Shown here piece by piece: positions 49,215 through 59,239 of a DNA stretch of 64,000 nucleotides; position 1 is the stretch's first letter, and every line of letters begins with the position of its first letter. The DNA is taken from NCBI RefSeq assembly GCF_018861315.1, contig NZ_JAHLDL010000011.1:1-64000 (forward strand), written 5' to 3'. Under the pieces are notes generated by a model that was given only the letters and a program-made list of their open reading frames with translations, did not search any database and was not told the DNA's origin. Made by a program: the position numbers and the translations under genes. Origin of the DNA: Clostridium bowmanii. Lineage in GTDB: Bacteria > Bacillota > Clostridia > Clostridiales > Clostridiaceae.

Positions 49215-49379
49215 TTATCTTTGAAATCCTCTATTGTTTTGTTGTTTTTTAGCTCTTCTACAATCAGGACATCTTTGTGGTTCATTTTCAAATCCTTTTT
49301 CTTTATAAAATTCCTGTTCACCCTCAGTGAATACGAATTCTTGTGAACAATCTTTACATACAATAGTTTTATCTGCCAT
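49215..49379 (-). CDS. Small zinc-ribbon protein
   Basis: The 54-residue product begins MADKTIVCKDCSQEF and has a second cysteine pair in QRCPDCRRAKK, a CxxC...CxxC zinc ribbon of the kind found in many Firmicute small proteins with basic C termini. An overlapping 60-codon frame in another phase is not the gene. The ATG follows AGGAGAA and a terminator hairpin lies 17 nt after the stop. The binding partner is unknown; nucleic acid or ribosome contact is plausible for the class. Confidence 0.8.
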   Translation of the reverse strand: MADKTIVCKDCSQEFVFTEGEQEFYKEKGFENEPQRCPDCRRAKKQQNNRGFQR

Positions 49380-49575
49380 TTAAACATTTCTCCTTTTTAT
49401 TTATATTAAGATTTAAGAGCTGATTTACTTTATATGCCTAAAAAGGTAATGTTTAAATCATATTAAATCTTGATGTTGTTGATTTTGCAATCTCAACTCA
49501 TTTAGAATACCATATATATTATTAGTTTGCAACACTTTTCTTTAAAATAGTTTAAAAATACCATTTTTTTATTTC

Positions 49576-49755
49576 TTATTTCATATTTCTAGCTATTGCT
49601 AAATTAATAGTTCCTTTAACAAGATCAATGGCCTGTAGCTTGCTATGTCCCTTATGTTTTATTTCCTCTTCTTCTTTCCTTGCAATTGCTTTAAAAGGAT
49701 ATTCTTTCTCGTTGTTGTCCATAACTTCTATTACATAGCCTCTGTATTCTTCCAT
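49576..49755 (-). CDS. Small charged protein, unknown
   Basis: The 59-residue product reads MEEYRGYVIEVMDNNEKEY at its N terminus, then a Lys/Glu-rich middle and IDLVKGTINLAIARNMK at the end. AGAGGTGGAAT precedes the ATG, so it looks like a real short gene. No family is recognised. It stands alone between the zinc-ribbon gene and the V-ATPase operon. Confidence 0.6.
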   Translation of the reverse strand: MEEYRGYVIEVMDNNEKEYPFKAIARKEEEEIKHKGHSKLQAIDLVKGTINLAIARNMK

Positions 49756-50101
49756 ATTCCACCTCTTATTATTTATTTAAAATTTTGCTTCTAATCATAT
49801 ACTTTGCATATATTATTTAAAACTAAACAGTAATTTAACTTAAAATTTTCTTACACTTTAGCATTTCATTTTTTATTTCTAATTCTTTTATAATTTTCCT
49901 ATTTTGTCCTCCCTATGTAAACCATTATATCACACCTTGAATAATTTGAATATTCTTTTATTAAAATTAACCTTCTATTAACTTCTCTATAAAATATTGC
50001 TGATTAAATTCAAAAATATTAAAGCGTGCACCCTCTACTCAGTTGGATACACGCTTTAATATTCCAATATTTAATTTTTAATAATATTTGTTATTGAAAT
50101 A
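49756..50101. other. Intergenic stretch after the V-ATPase operon
   Basis: No gene is seen. It contains the operon terminator at 50015-50063; the rest is AT-rich sequence upstream of the 59-residue gene. Confidence 0.6.
50015..50063 (-). terminator. V-ATPase operon terminator
   Basis: A perfect 14-bp stem (AATATTAAAGCGTG with CACGCTTTAATATT) is followed by TTTTTGAATTT on the minus strand, 39 nt after the subunit D stop. Confidence 0.88.
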
Positions 50102-50722
50102 TTAATCTTCTTTTCTATGTTTCTTTTTTACTACTTTTAACCTAAAAAAGTCTTCTCTTTCCTTCTCTTCTAGAACTTCAGTAATAAATTTTACTATTTC
50201 CTCAAATTTAGGAATTTGTATATTTTGAAGTGCATTTGCTCTCTTTTGGGTTTTCTTTACTTCCATGGCTAATCTGTACACAGCATTTTCTACTTCTGCT
50301 AGCTCATAGGTTAAATATTTCACATCGTTAAATTCCTTCATTGCCTCATCAATAGTCGCACTACTTCTGTAAAATCCATATTTAGGATGTATATCTTTTC
50401 TCTCAAAAATAATTTTTGGTACTTCTACCCCCATAACACTCTTGAATAACATGTCATAATCTTTAGCTTCTTCCACAGTCATAGCTATATCTTGTATATT
50501 TGTTATTCCAGAATTTATATTTGCAGATTCTAATGCTTTATATGCTTTTGAAAAGGTTTTATTTACCTGGTCTTGAAGTCCACGTGCTTTATCTACATAA
50601 GACATCATTTCTCTTATAAGAACATTTCTTTTTTTATCCAATAATTCAAATCCACTTTTAGAAAAATCCAAGGAATTTTTAGCAGACATTAAGGTAGATT
50701 TAGTTGGTGCAAAAGTTTCCAT
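50102..50722 (-). CDS. atpD: V-type ATP synthase subunit D
   Basis: Subunit D is the central rotor stalk. The 206-residue protein begins METFAPTKSTLMSAKNSLD, has long helices through the middle (KRANALQNIQIP) and ends in a basic tail (KKKHRKED). It starts one base after the subunit B stop, and a strong terminator follows, so it ends the operon. Confidence 0.96.
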   Translation of the reverse strand: METFAPTKSTLMSAKNSLDFSKSGFELLDKKRNVLIREMMSYVDKARGLQDQVNKTFSKAYKALESANINSGITNIQDIAMTVEEAKDYDMLFKSVMGVEVPKIIFERKDIHPKYGFYRSSATIDEAMKEFNDVKYLTYELAEVENAVYRLAMEVKKTQKRANALQNIQIPKFEEIVKFITEVLEEKEREDFFRLKVVKKKHRKED

Positions 50723-50723
50723 A

Positions 50724-52106
50724 CTACAACACCGCCGCTACATAATATTTATCTAGAATTTTAGGCGAAACCCTATCCAGTTCATTCCTAGGCAATATAC
50801 CAAGAATTTTCCAAGCTAAATCTAAAGTTTCTTCCATATCCCTATTTTCATCATAGTCCTGTTTTAAAAATCTTTCTTCAAAAGCTCTACCAAAATCCAT
50901 GTATATCTTGTCTGTTTCTGAAAGCTCATCTTCTCCTATAACCTGCGCTAATGCTATTACATCTTGCACCCTAGAGTAAGCTGCAAATATCTGATTAGAT
51001 ACATCTCCATGATCTTCCCTTGTAAACCCTTCACCAATGCCATCTTTCATAAGCCTAGAAAGCGATGATAAAATATTTACTGGAGGATATATGTCTCTTT
51101 GCTGAATTCCTCTACTTAAAACAATTTGCCCTTCCGTAATGAAACCTGTAAGATCAGGCACTGGATGCGTTATATCATCGTTAGGCATAGTGAGTATTGG
51201 TATTTGTGTTATGCTACCCTTTTTCCCTTTCATCATACCAGCTCTTTCGTAAAGCGATGCCAGATCAGAATATAGATATCCGGGGTAACCCTTTCTACTT
51301 GGAACCTCTTCTTTTAATGATGAAAGTTCCCTTAAAGCTTCACAATAATTAGTCATATCTGTAAGTATTACAAGCACATGCATATCTTCTTCAAAAGCTA
51401 AGTATTCTGCAGCAGTAAGCGCACATCTTGGGGCTATGATCCTCTCAACTATAGGATCATCAGCTAAATTTGTAAACATAACTACCTTTTCGAGTACTCC
51501 CGCTTCTTCAAAACTTTTCTTAAAAAAGTTAGCATCATCATACTTTATTCCCATAGCTCCAAATACTATACAGAATTTTTCGTCTGCCTCACTAGAAACT
51601 TTTGCTTGCCTTACTATTTGCGCCGCTAGCTCATTATGAGCCATACCATTTCCAGAGAATATAGGAAGTTTTTGTCCTCGTATTAATGTAGCAAGGCAAT
51701 CTATAGACGATATTCCTGTTTGTATATAATCTCTAGGATATCTTCTAGCTACAGGGTTCATAGGCCTTCCATTTATATCATATTTCTTTGAAGAATAAAC
51801 TTCCCCACCATTATCTCTTGGGTCACCTATTCCATTAAATTCTCTACCTAATATATCCTTTGTAATAGCTATTTTAAAGGATTCACCTTTAAAATGCACT
51901 GAAGTATTGTCCACTGACATTCCAGTTGTTGTTTCAAAGACTTGTACTATAGCCTTGTCTTTATATATTTGAACAACTTTTCCCTTTTTTTTATCTTTTC
52001 CATCAACCAATATATCAACTATTTCATCATAGGCAACGTCTTCCACATTAGAAAGTATAATTAAAGGGCCTTGAACTTTATTTAACATTAAATATTCTTT
52101 CTTCAT
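50724..52106 (-). CDS. atpB: V-type ATP synthase subunit B
   Basis: This is the non-catalytic nucleotide-binding subunit that alternates with A in the head. The 460-residue protein has a beta-barrel N domain, [21 protein letters not shown] in place of a P-loop, and [22 protein letters not shown] precedes the ATG. It sits between A and D. Confidence 0.98.
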   Translation of the reverse strand: MKKEYLMLNKVQGPLIILSNVEDVAYDEIVDILVDGKDKKKGKVVQIYKDKAIVQVFETTTGMSVDNTSVHFKGESFKIAITKDILGREFNGIGDPRDNGGEVYSSKKYDINGRPMNPVARRYPRDYIQTGISSIDCLATLIRGQKLPIFSGNGMAHNELAAQIVRQAKVSSEADEKFCIVFGAMGIKYDDANFFKKSFEEAGVLEKVVMFTNLADDPIVERIIAPRCALTAAEYLAFEEDMHVLVILTDMTNYCEALRELSSLKEEVPSRKGYPGYLYSDLASLYERAGMMKGKKGSITQIPILTMPNDDITHPVPDLTGFITEGQIVLSRGIQQRDIYPPVNILSSLSRLMKDGIGEGFTREDHGDVSNQIFAAYSRVQDVIALAQVIGEDELSETDKIYMDFGRAFEERFLKQDYDENRDMEETLDLAWKILGILPRNELDRVSPKILDKYYVAAVL

Positions 52107-52156
52107 TTTGCACCTCCTTGCTAGTATCTATAGGTATACAATAATTATCCGATACC

Positions 52157-53914
52157 TTACTTGTATTTTTCTATAAGCTCCTCAAAATAACTTGCTAATT
52201 CACTTTCTAAATCATCTATTAGCTCTGGATTATCATTGGGCACATTGTACTTCATTTTATAAAGTTTTTCCATTAATTCCTTATTCATTATAACTGAAAT
52301 TGGTATTCCAAATTTTACAGCCTTGCGTCCACTATCATAAAAGAATTCTATAGCTTTAAGCATTTTGTATTGTTTGTTTAAAGGCACATAAGTGTCCACG
52401 GCATTATATGCATTTTGTTGGAGGAATGCTATTTTAAGACATTTTGCTATCTCTATGATAAGCCTTTGTTCGTCTGGAAGTACATCCTCACCTACTAGCT
52501 TAACTATCTCTAAAAGCTTATTTTCTTCATATAAAAGTTTAAGCATCTTTGCTCTTAATTCCATTACGTCCGCCGCCACGTTTTCCTCATACCAATCTTT
52601 TAAAAGTGAAACGTATCCGCTATAACTAGTTAGCCAGTTTATTGCTGGATAATGCCTTGCATAAGCCAATTTTTTATCAAGACCTAAAAAGGCTGAAACA
52701 AATCTTTTCGTATTTTGAGTAACAGGTTCTGAAAAATCTCCGCCAGCAGGAGAAACTGCTCCAATTACTGTAACAGATCCTTCAGTATCATTTAAGTTTT
52801 CTACATATCCTGCTCTTTCATAGAACTCTGCAATTCTTGATGGAAGATAAGCTGGATATCCTTCTTCAGCAGGCATCTCTTCTAGTCTACCTGAAATCTC
52901 ACGGAGTGCTTCAGCCCATCTTGAAGTTGAGTCTGCCATTATAGCAACATGATATCCCATATCCCTAAAATATTCTGCTATAGTTATGCCTGTATAAATA
53001 CTTGCTTCTCTTGCAGCTACGGGCATATTTGATGTATTTGCTATAAGTACAGTCCTATTCATTAGTGGCAAATCAGTTCTAGGATCTATTAGTTTTGGAA
53101 AGTCTTCTAGAACTTCTGTCATTTCATTTCCTCTTTCTCCGCAACCAATGTACACTATAATATCTGCATCAGACCACTTTGCAAGCTGATGTTGAGTTAT
53201 AGTCTTTCCAGTACCAAACCCTCCAGGAATAGCACAAGTTCCTCCCTTAGCCAGTGGAAAAAATATATCTATTATTCTTTGTCCCGTAATAAGAGGTTTA
53301 AAAATAGTTTTTTTATCTTTTACTGGTCTTGGCTGTCTTACAGGCCAAGATTGGTAAAGTTTAAGTTCATGAATATTCTCGCCCTGCTTTAATTTAACTA
53401 CTACTGTTTCTATATTATAGCTTCCACTTTCACTTACCTCTACTACTGTTCCAAATACTCCAGGTGGTACCATTATCTTATGTATAATAGTTTCTGTTTC
53501 TTGAACAGTTGCATATATATGTCCCTGCTTTAATTCATCTCCAAGTTTTACTGTAATATCTACATCCCAAAGTTTTTCTTCATCAAGTGAAATAAGGCCT
53601 ATACCCTCTGGTAAAAATCCATGGGACATTTCATTTATTTTTTCTAGTGGCCTCTCAATTCCATCAAATATATTTCCTAGTATCCCTGGTCCAAGTTTAA
53701 GAGAAAGAGGATTTCCAGTGGAAATCACAGGTTCACCTATCTTAAGACCACTAGTTTCTTCATAGACCTGAATAGTTGCGTAGTCATCTTCTAGTATTAT
53801 GATTTCACCTATGAGCTTTTTTTCCCCCACCATGACCATTTCTCTCATTTTAAAGCCTTTCATGTGCTCAGCTTTTATAACTGGACCATTCACTCCCATT
53901 ATATTTCCTTCCAT
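52157..53914 (-). CDS. atpA: V-type ATP synthase catalytic subunit A
   Basis: The catalytic head subunit has 585 residues. It has the P-loop GGFGTGKT (231-238), the Walker-B region IIVYIGCGERGNEM with Glu of GERGNEM, the V-type non-homologous insert (about 115-190) and ADSTSRWAEALREISGRLEEMP. GGGGAGG precedes the ATG. It is followed by B and D. Confidence 0.98.
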   Translation of the reverse strand: MEGNIMGVNGPVIKAEHMKGFKMREMVMVGEKKLIGEIIILEDDYATIQVYEETSGLKIGEPVISTGNPLSLKLGPGILGNIFDGIERPLEKINEMSHGFLPEGIGLISLDEEKLWDVDITVKLGDELKQGHIYATVQETETIIHKIMVPPGVFGTVVEVSESGSYNIETVVVKLKQGENIHELKLYQSWPVRQPRPVKDKKTIFKPLITGQRIIDIFFPLAKGGTCAIPGGFGTGKTITQHQLAKWSDADIIVYIGCGERGNEMTEVLEDFPKLIDPRTDLPLMNRTVLIANTSNMPVAAREASIYTGITIAEYFRDMGYHVAIMADSTSRWAEALREISGRLEEMPAEEGYPAYLPSRIAEFYERAGYVENLNDTEGSVTVIGAVSPAGGDFSEPVTQNTKRFVSAFLGLDKKLAYARHYPAINWLTSYSGYVSLLKDWYEENVAADVMELRAKMLKLLYEENKLLEIVKLVGEDVLPDEQRLIIEIAKCLKIAFLQQNAYNAVDTYVPLNKQYKMLKAIEFFYDSGRKAVKFGIPISVIMNKELMEKLYKMKYNVPNDNPELIDDLESELASYFEELIEKYK

Positions 53915-53984
53915 GCTTTTCCTCCCCTTGATAAATCATCTTTTTCAAAGCTGCCAAATCAGTGGACAGATGAGAATTCCCAGC

Positions 53985-54602
53985 TTACTGCAAGGCTAGC
54001 ATTTCCATAACTCTAACACCAATTATTTCTTTACTTTCTTGTAATTTGGAAAATATACTGCTATCTATTTTAAATTTTCCCTCAAAATCTTTTATTATTA
54101 TGCCGCCTATAAAGTCCTCCTCAGAAATCTTTATATCCACATTTCTATCGCTATAATCACTAAGTATAACCCCAATTTCATTTTGAAATTTTTCATAATC
54201 TCTTTTTAATAATATAATAAAATACTTTCCACTATCCATTCCTTTTAGGGACTTTTCTAATAAGCTAAGAAAATAAGGTTTATATTCTGGAGTTGAGACA
54301 AATTCTACAAGCTTCTCTCGTACATTTTCTAGTGCCTCAGAAATTAACTTATCCTTAAGAAATAACATTTCTCTTTGCTTATTAAGCTTCTCTTTGGCCA
54401 CTAGTCCATTTGCTTTAATATTAGATTTTTTTGTAACCTCTCTTTGAAGACTAAGCCTCAGAACTTCTATCTTCTCTTTTTCTTTATTTATTTTTTTTTC
54501 AGCCTCCACACTAAAGGCCTCTAATTTTTCTTCTTTTTCTTCATTTACTTTGTCATATATTATTTTAGAAAACAAACTTATCTTATCTTCAATGGTGGTC
54601 AT
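53985..54602 (-). CDS. atpE: V-type ATP synthase subunit E
   Basis: This is the peripheral stalk subunit, 205 residues: a long, charged N-terminal coiled coil (about 5-100) and a C-terminal globular part ending in DSSIFSKLQESKEIIGVRVMEML. An upstream frame extension exists; the ATG at 54602 is seven bases after AGGAGG. It lies between F and A. Confidence 0.9.
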   Translation of the reverse strand: MTTIEDKISLFSKIIYDKVNEEKEEKLEAFSVEAEKKINKEKEKIEVLRLSLQREVTKKSNIKANGLVAKEKLNKQREMLFLKDKLISEALENVREKLVEFVSTPEYKPYFLSLLEKSLKGMDSGKYFIILLKRDYEKFQNEIGVILSDYSDRNVDIKISEEDFIGGIIIKDFEGKFKIDSSIFSKLQESKEIIGVRVMEMLALQ

Positions 54603-54694
54603 AACCAAACCTCCTGCCAATTCTTATGCTTCTGGTGTACTAATTATATAAATATACTTTTAAATATACTTTCAATTATATAAATATACTTTTA

Positions 54695-55003
54695 TTATAA
54701 TTTAAGCCCTATAGCCTCTTTAACATATCTTAATATAGAGTCACTACCTTTATTTGAACCATGCCTATCAGGAATCTCTACCAAAAGAGGTCTTTCCTTA
54801 GATAATTTTATTTTACTTACCTCCTCTGGTACTAGATCACTAATTATCTCTGTTACTATTATTATTCCTATAGCCTCATCCATTTTTAATTGTTCGATTT
54901 TTTTAACTATTTCTTCTTTTTCATGAAGAACAATACCTTCTAGCCCCGCCATTTGCATACCTACAAAGGTATCAATATTATCACTTATTAAATAGCTTTT
55001 CAT
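54695..55003 (-). CDS. atpF: V-type ATP synthase subunit F
   Basis: The 102-residue central stalk subunit has the Rossmann-like F fold: SYLISDNIDTFVGMQMAGLEG at the N terminus, then IIIVTEIISDLVPEEV and RPLLVEIPDRHGSN. It lies between K and E. Confidence 0.93.
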   Translation of the reverse strand: MKSYLISDNIDTFVGMQMAGLEGIVLHEKEEIVKKIEQLKMDEAIGIIIVTEIISDLVPEEVSKIKLSKERPLLVEIPDRHGSNKGSDSILRYVKEAIGLKL

Positions 55004-55020
55004 AAGCCTCTCTCCTAAAA

Positions 55021-55446
55021 TTATAATTTCGCAAGTATCAGTATAGAAATAATAAGTCCATATATAGCAATACCTTCTCCAAGACCAACAAAGATAAGAG
55101 TTTTACCAAGTATCTTTGGATCTTCAGATACTGCACCTAAGGCAGAAGAACCAACTGCTCCTACAGCATATCCTGCACCAATAGTTGCAAGTCCTGTAGA
55201 AAGTCCTGCCGCTAAATATCCAAGTCCAGCAGCAGGGTTTACTGCCACCGCTGTTGCAGCACGCGCTACGCTTGGAATATTTACTATTAAAGCACCCATC
55301 ATAACCGGAATAAATACACCTAGGTTTATTTTAAGTGCTTTTTTTATCTTTTGTTTTCCTAAAAGATCTATTTTACTTTGCTGAACAACACCATAAGTAA
55401 TAGTAGCTATAACAACACAAAATGTTAACATTAATAATATAGTCAT
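55021..55446 (-). CDS. atpK: V-type ATP synthase proteolipid subunit K
   Basis: This is the membrane rotor ring subunit, 141 residues with four membrane helices, i.e. two hairpins. The second hairpin (STGLATIGAGYAVGAVGSSA and GLGEGIAIYGLIISILIL) carries the ion-binding Glu124; the first hairpin has none. H+ or Na+ use cannot be settled by eye. An upstream frame extension exists, but the ATG at 55446 has AAAGGAGG ahead. It follows I and precedes F. Confidence 0.93.
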   Translation of the reverse strand: MTILLMLTFCVVIATITYGVVQQSKIDLLGKQKIKKALKINLGVFIPVMMGALIVNIPSVARAATAVAVNPAAGLGYLAAGLSTGLATIGAGYAVGAVGSSALGAVSEDPKILGKTLIFVGLGEGIAIYGLIISILILAKL

Positions 55447-55556
55447 AATTTTTATTCCTCCTTTTAATATCGAGTGCACTACACTCCGCACTAATAAGTT
55501 TCATTAACTTTATCCATAAATAAGATATTTTTTTAATCTATATTCTTTTATATGTG

Positions 55557-57524
55557 TTACTTAAGTCTAACCTTCACAGGCTCAAAAGTAGTTCCCCCAC
55601 CTTCATAATACTTGCTAAATAATTCATAGTATTCAAGTCTTAACCCTTGTATAAATACTATGAGCCCCTCAAGACATATAATTATTACATTTCCAAGTAT
55701 TAGTATTAATATTGAAGCAAATCCATTCTTAGTCATAGCAGCCATGGCAGAAAATGCAACAAAAAGTCCAACGTGATTTAATGCAAAAGCACCTATTCTT
55801 ATAAATGAGAGTGTATTAGTAAACATAGCTAAAAGTGTTTCTATTACTTCGAAACCTGATTCTATAAAATAATCCTTGGCTCCAGCTTCAAATAATATTT
55901 TTTTACCTAAAATCATATTAGCTAGTGGCTCTTTTAGCAATATCAATAATAAGAAAAATACAAAATAGATTATCCAAATAGTTGTTGGTAATAATGGATT
56001 TTTATACACTATAGAAACTATTAGTATTAATGCTCCAACATAGAACATAAAACCTGCTAGTCCTTCTTTTCCAAAAAGTCCACGTTCTATATCTTTCCGC
56101 CTTAAACTGTTAGTAATTCCCAGTACAAACCCTAAAAGTAAGAACCCGCATCCAAATATAATTGCGGTAATTAATATATCATTAATATGTTCCATAGGCC
56201 TAATTAGCAGTGCTGGAACTACCTTTTCAGAACCAAACACACTTCCATATAGAAATCCGAATACTACAGAACTTATCCCAAGCCGTTCAAAAACTCCGCC
56301 CAAATTAGGTCTTTTAAACTTATTTACTAATATAAATCCTGCTAAAAGCAGAACTAATCCTTGTCCTGCATCTCCAAACATAGCACCAAACATCAATGTA
56401 TACGTTATGGCCAAAAAAATAGTGGGATCGATTTCATCATAGCTAGGAACACCATACATTCCAACCATGCTCTCAAAAGGCTTAAATAATTTATTGTTTC
56501 TAAGCATTGTTGGTGGATTTATATCTTTATTGGTTCTTTCATTAGGATCTTTTTTAATAATCAATATTCTGTCATCAAAACTTGAAAGTAGCTTATTAAA
56601 GTTTTCCATAAAATTATTAGGTATCCAACCAGAAAGATAGAAAAATTCATTTGTGCCAGCAGCACTTTTTTTAATTTCTCCAGACTTTTGCTCCAATTCA
56701 TAACTGTTTTGAAGATTTTTTATAGTTTTATAATTCTCATTCAAAAAATCATTAAGCTGCTTTTCAGTTTCCTCTATAGATTGTTGTACCTGGTTTATTT
56801 CATCGCCTACTGTTACTGCTACTTCTTTAGGCATTCCCGTGTAATCATCTGGCACTGGTATTTTTTCACAATTTGCAGATTTAAAAATTCTTTCCGTCTC
56901 TACTACCAAAAGTATAGGTGTGAACGATATAAATATAACGGAATCCTTTTCTTTATAAATAGATTTTATTACCGAGGGGATATTCTCATAATTAGCTTTT
57001 ATTTTAGCCATATTTTGCACTGGCACTTTGTACAATCCCATTTGAAAATTTTTCATATTAGTAATATCTTCCATAGGAAGAGATACATTTGTTAAAAATT
57101 TCAATGCCTCATGAGTGTTTTTAAGATATTGCTGTTTTTCTTTTAATTTCTCTAATTTTATGTTCAAAAGCTCATATTTGCTATAAACCTCTGATAACTT
57201 CTTTTCCATGATATCAGGATCAAAAATTATCTCTTTAATATATTCTTTCCTTATACCAAAGCTATTTTGAGCCTCTTCAAGTTTCTCGATATGTTTTAAA
57301 CTTATATTATAGTCCTTATCATATACGTACGGTCTTATATAACTTACATCCATTAAAGCCTCTATATTATCCGTAGAGGTTTTAAGTACAAAGTCTGACG
57401 AATTTATTTCATGCAAAGCACTAACTGGTTGCATACAGCCTTCTAGTGCCAACATTTTAGTTAACTTATCAAAATCTGTAATGGCTCCAACTAAATTAAC
57501 CATATGCATTTTTTCTATAGACAC
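55557..57524 (-). CDS. atpI: V-type ATP synthase subunit I
   Basis: This 655-residue stator subunit has a large cytoplasmic N-terminal domain with coiled coils (about 100-300) and about seven or eight C-terminal membrane helices, including FGAMFGDAGQGLVLLLAGF and SFIRIGAFALNHVGLF, which carries the arginine for ion translocation. It starts at GTG (GGAGG seven bases upstream). It lies between C and K. Confidence 0.95.
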   Translation of the reverse strand: MSIEKMHMVNLVGAITDFDKLTKMLALEGCMQPVSALHEINSSDFVLKTSTDNIEALMDVSYIRPYVYDKDYNISLKHIEKLEEAQNSFGIRKEYIKEIIFDPDIMEKKLSEVYSKYELLNIKLEKLKEKQQYLKNTHEALKFLTNVSLPMEDITNMKNFQMGLYKVPVQNMAKIKANYENIPSVIKSIYKEKDSVIFISFTPILLVVETERIFKSANCEKIPVPDDYTGMPKEVAVTVGDEINQVQQSIEETEKQLNDFLNENYKTIKNLQNSYELEQKSGEIKKSAAGTNEFFYLSGWIPNNFMENFNKLLSSFDDRILIIKKDPNERTNKDINPPTMLRNNKLFKPFESMVGMYGVPSYDEIDPTIFLAITYTLMFGAMFGDAGQGLVLLLAGFILVNKFKRPNLGGVFERLGISSVVFGFLYGSVFGSEKVVPALLIRPMEHINDILITAIIFGCGFLLLGFVLGITNSLRRKDIERGLFGKEGLAGFMFYVGALILIVSIVYKNPLLPTTIWIIYFVFFLLLILLKEPLANMILGKKILFEAGAKDYFIESGFEVIETLLAMFTNTLSFIRIGAFALNHVGLFVAFSAMAAMTKNGFASILILILGNVIIICLEGLIVFIQGLRLEYYELFSKYYEGGGTTFEPVKVRLK

Positions 57525-57562
57525 AAAATCACCTCCTGCGATCCTCTGTGGTAGATAGTATT

Positions 57563-58603
57563 TTAGATTTTAACAGAGACAAAATTAACACCTTCATCTA
57601 TAGCAACGGAATATCTCTTTTGTTCTAATATAGATATAATATCACTTACTTCAATTCTATAAAACATAAGATAACTCATAACCATACTAATGTTAGTCTT
57701 ATTTTCTCTCAGAATTTTCTTTAAATATTTCTTTTGGAATTCCCTTTCCTGCTTCTCAATGGAATTGGGATCATCTTTTTCATATATATGAGCATAGGGT
57801 GTTTTTTCTATTAAACTATGCAATTCATCAATATTATTTACATAACAAAGCTGTCTAAGCTCTTCCTTTGATAGTTTATATCCATTGTATATAGTGTAGT
57901 TAAACAATTCTTCTGGTGGTATTTTATAAAAGGTCTTTCCCCTATATATCCAACTTAAATTTAGTAGGTCTGCTTCAAGGCCAATTATACTATGCACCAC
58001 TTCACTATTCTCCTTGTCTAGATGCTTGAGCTCTTTCCTAATTGTCGTAAAATAAACAAAATCGAGTTCTGTTTCAATCCTAAACAATCCTTTTTCATTT
58101 ATGCCTTTTGATAAATTTTTTAAACTCTTGTAATATATGCTTCCTTTTAATCCTTCCACAACCTCTTCTACATTTTTCAGAGCTAATAAATAATCATAAT
58201 TTATTGTATTTAGGGAACTTCTAGCAATTAACCTCTTTGAAATTTCATCGTAACTGTGTCCCAAATATTTGCCTCTAATAATTACTTTTAAATCTTCTAT
58301 TTCCCATCTTACAAAAAAAGCTTTTATAAGCTTCCTATATTCACCATTAAAATAATTTATAAATTTACTATAAATATTTATATAGTGTTTATGTAAAATA
58401 ATCTCTAAATCGCCCCTGTGAATCTTATCTAAGTTATATGGTTCCAAAAGCTGCGCATAGTTAGTTTCCTCTTTTAAAACTTTAACAGTACTTTTAAAGT
58501 CTTTACATTTTAACAATTTCAAGTACTGGTCATCCTTAAGCATCTTTCCCATTAAAGCCTTTACTTTAGAATTTATGGCACTAAACACAACAACACTTCC
58601 CAT
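57563..58603 (-). CDS. atpC: V-type ATP synthase subunit C
   Basis: This subunit (d-type) links the rotor ring to the central stalk. The 346-residue, helical protein has the three-fold repeated V-ATPase C/AC39 pattern, e.g. FFVRWEIEDLKVIIRGKYLGH and LLNLSWIYRGKTFY. A TTG three codons upstream is in frame, but ATG at 58603 is nine bases after AGGAG. It is the second gene of the operon, before I, not next to F as in the Enterococcus ntp order. Confidence 0.92.
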   Translation of the reverse strand: MGSVVVFSAINSKVKALMGKMLKDDQYLKLLKCKDFKSTVKVLKEETNYAQLLEPYNLDKIHRGDLEIILHKHYINIYSKFINYFNGEYRKLIKAFFVRWEIEDLKVIIRGKYLGHSYDEISKRLIARSSLNTINYDYLLALKNVEEVVEGLKGSIYYKSLKNLSKGINEKGLFRIETELDFVYFTTIRKELKHLDKENSEVVHSIIGLEADLLNLSWIYRGKTFYKIPPEELFNYTIYNGYKLSKEELRQLCYVNNIDELHSLIEKTPYAHIYEKDDPNSIEKQEREFQKKYLKKILRENKTNISMVMSYLMFYRIEVSDIISILEQKRYSVAIDEGVNFVSVKI

Positions 58604-58615
58604 ATATTTCAACTC

Positions 58616-58930
58616 CTATAGCGACTCTATTATTCCATTAAATACGCCCTCTACTATTGTTAATTTATTGCTATGATATTTAATGTTAATTTTATTTAAT
58701 CCTTCTTCTTTTTCTGCTCTTATATTTTTAGCTTTTTCCTCAGCCTCAATTATTTTTTCATTGCTTATAGTGTTCTTAATATTTTTAGATTCTTCTTCCC
58801 AGCTATCTTTCATATCTACTATTGTTTTTTCAAGTTCATTTTGTTTCTCTTTTAGTAGTTCATCAATTCCTTTTCTATAACTTTCAGCATCTTTATCTAT
58901 GCTCATTATTTTGTTCATTACAAATTCCAA
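58616..58930 (-). CDS. V-type ATP synthase subunit G/H (peripheral stalk)
   Basis: The 104-residue product is almost wholly charged coiled coil (KQNELEKTIVDMKDSWEEE, EAEEKAKNIRAEKEEG), as expected for the peripheral stalk partner of E. A long in-frame extension runs to 59062 but crosses the promoter at 59007-59035. The TTG at 58930, seven bases after GGGGG, is the best start. It is first in the operon, 12 nt before C. Confidence 0.8.
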   Translation of the reverse strand: MEFVMNKIMSIDKDAESYRKGIDELLKEKQNELEKTIVDMKDSWEEESKNIKNTISNEKIIEAEEKAKNIRAEKEEGLNKINIKYHSNKLTIVEGVFNGIIESL

Positions 58931-59006
58931 AGCCTCGCCCCCAATATATTTAAAATAATACATCATTTTGATTTTAACTATAATAATGGATATTAAGTAT
59001 CCTTTC

Positions 59007-59035
59007 ATTATATTACCCTTAAAGCATAATGTCGA
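59007..59035 (-). promoter_or_regulatory. V-ATPase operon promoter
   Basis: The minus strand carries TCGACA (59030-59035), a 17-nt spacer and a perfect TATAAT (59007-59012). Transcription should begin near 59000, about 70 nt before the first gene. Confidence 0.68.
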
Positions 59036-59239
59036 AATCCATTTTGGGCACAATATAAGCATTTATTAATGAATTTGAGTGTTATTAAGATATATTGTGC
59101 AATTAGCTAACACTAGCTATGTTTATCGCAGGTATACCCCTATAAAGTACGTCCTTCTATAAAATTCACCTTTATATTACCTGAATCATGTAGTATACTT
59201 ATACATTATGGTGAAATACAATAACAAAGGAGAATATTT

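Noticed and set aside
49205-49387. 60-codon open frame over the zinc-ribbon gene
   Set aside because: Its phase lacks the CxxC motifs and a spaced ribosome-binding site; the 54-codon frame fits a known family.
58931-59062. N-terminal extension of the V-ATPase G/H subunit
   Set aside because: The extension crosses the promoter and lies outside the expected transcript; the residues are hydrophobic, unlike the coiled-coil subunit.
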